From Osmia lignaria lignaria (taxonomy: Eukaryota; Arthropoda; Insecta; Hymenoptera; Megachilidae): a stretch of 64,000 nucleotides of DNA. Location of the stretch: positions 10,540,001 to 10,604,000 of the forward strand of contig NW_027478169.1 of NCBI RefSeq assembly GCF_051020975.1, in the 5' to 3' direction. This document shows positions 63,908 to 64,000 of the stretch, one piece after another. A program made the position numbers and the translations under genes. Each line of letters opens with the position of its first letter. The first letter of the stretch is position 1. The notes below the pieces were generated by a model. The model was not told where the DNA came from. It searched no databases and was given only the letters and a program-made list of their open reading frames with translations.

Positions 63908-64000
63908 TCAGAAGCGTAGTTTTCGAGATATATCGAGATATTTAAAAGTTCCGAAGCCGCACCAACATAATAGAGATACAGAAACACCGTGGCCCCTTTC
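63908..64000. repeat. Right partial monomer
   Basis: The first 93 bases of a unit of the TTTTC type, ending in GTGGCCCCTTTC at the window edge. The array continues to the right. Confidence 0.95.

Larger units (their letters stand above)
1..64000. repeat. Satellite DNA array, 322-bp monomer, about 199 units
   Basis: The whole window is head-to-tail copies of one unit. The word TGATCAG recurs with its T at 146, 468, 790, 1112 and so on every 322 bp to 11416; then from 11739, 12706, 25587, 28164, 29131 and 30742 the phase has moved by +1 each time, and from 31386 to 63908 it is exact again. That gives 198 complete units plus two end fragments. All units have the same orientation, and I saw no inversion, foreign insertion or unique spacer. 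Units of about 320 bp fall in the common satellite length class of roughly 300-360 bp. Every canonical unit carries one BclI site (TGATCA) and usually one DraI site (TTTAAA), so a 322-bp ladder is expected. The array probably belongs to centromeric or other heterochromatin; that location is inferred, not seen. Confidence 0.98.

Noticed and set aside
1..64000. CRISPR array
   Set aside because: The repeat unit is 322 bp with no unique spacers; variable positions are scattered and shared between units.
1..64000. Bacterial or viral repeat region
   Set aside because: No coding sequence of any kind interrupts 64 kb of tandem repeats; this fits eukaryotic satellite DNA far better.

Overview
The whole 64 kb window is one uninterrupted tandem satellite DNA array; I see no unique gene, RNA gene, CRISPR array or transposon in it. 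The repeat unit is 322 bp, about 41% GC (131 of 322 bases in monomer 468-789). Taking the T of the conserved TGATCAG word as the unit start, complete monomers run from 146 to 63907: 198 units, with a 145-bp fragment on the left and a 93-bp fragment on the right, so both ends of the array lie outside the window. Two adjacent units (146-467 and 468-789) differ at 11 of 322 positions by my count. Length is held almost perfectly: six units are 323 bp, one carries a +1 and a -1, and the rest keep the 322-bp phase.

Such an array points to a eukaryotic chromosome, in centromeric, pericentromeric or other constitutive heterochromatin, assembled from long reads. The ATATCTCG / CGAGATAT words around TTTTCGAGATAT remind me of insect satellites, but that is an impression and no host marker gene is present to test it.

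Internal layout, using 146-467 as reference: reverse-oriented ATATCTCG words (146-181); a constant GC-richer stretch (182-224); first copy of an internal direct repeat (225-274); a GAA-rich purine tract (296-320); a forward ATATCTCG word pairing as an inverted repeat with the first block (319-334); second copy of the direct repeat (337-404); and a variable linker (about 404-458). The linker sits between two 33-bp inverted arms that cross the chosen unit boundary.

Region by region: 0.1-11 kb mixes SpeI-type (ACTAGT) and ACTATT-type units with a 7-unit (2,254 bp) periodicity at the left. 11.1-12.7 kb holds a 967-bp duplication carrying the 323-bp subfamily. 15.7-25.0 kb is free of SpeI-type units; it has an RA-type cluster (16.6-17.4 kb) and a five-unit higher-order repeat that decays into chimeras (17.9-24.2 kb). 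25.2-31.4 kb contains a nine-unit block and a seven-unit copy of it. 31.4-63.9 kb keeps exact 322-bp phase for 101 units. It includes a TTTCAG subfamily (37.2-49.6 kb), a three-unit higher-order repeat (50.1-54.5 kb), a 1,646-bp stretch duplicated in tandem without a visible difference (57.3-60.6 kb), and a 22-unit-distant copy of 54.2-55.6 kb at 61.3-62.7 kb.

Nothing here works as a gene set. The recurrent 74-codon minus-strand frame starts at TTG, has no ATG at its start, lies in a repeat and varies freely in amino acids, so I treat it as a by-product of the repeat. The biological content is the satellite family itself and the record of unequal exchange and conversion written into it.
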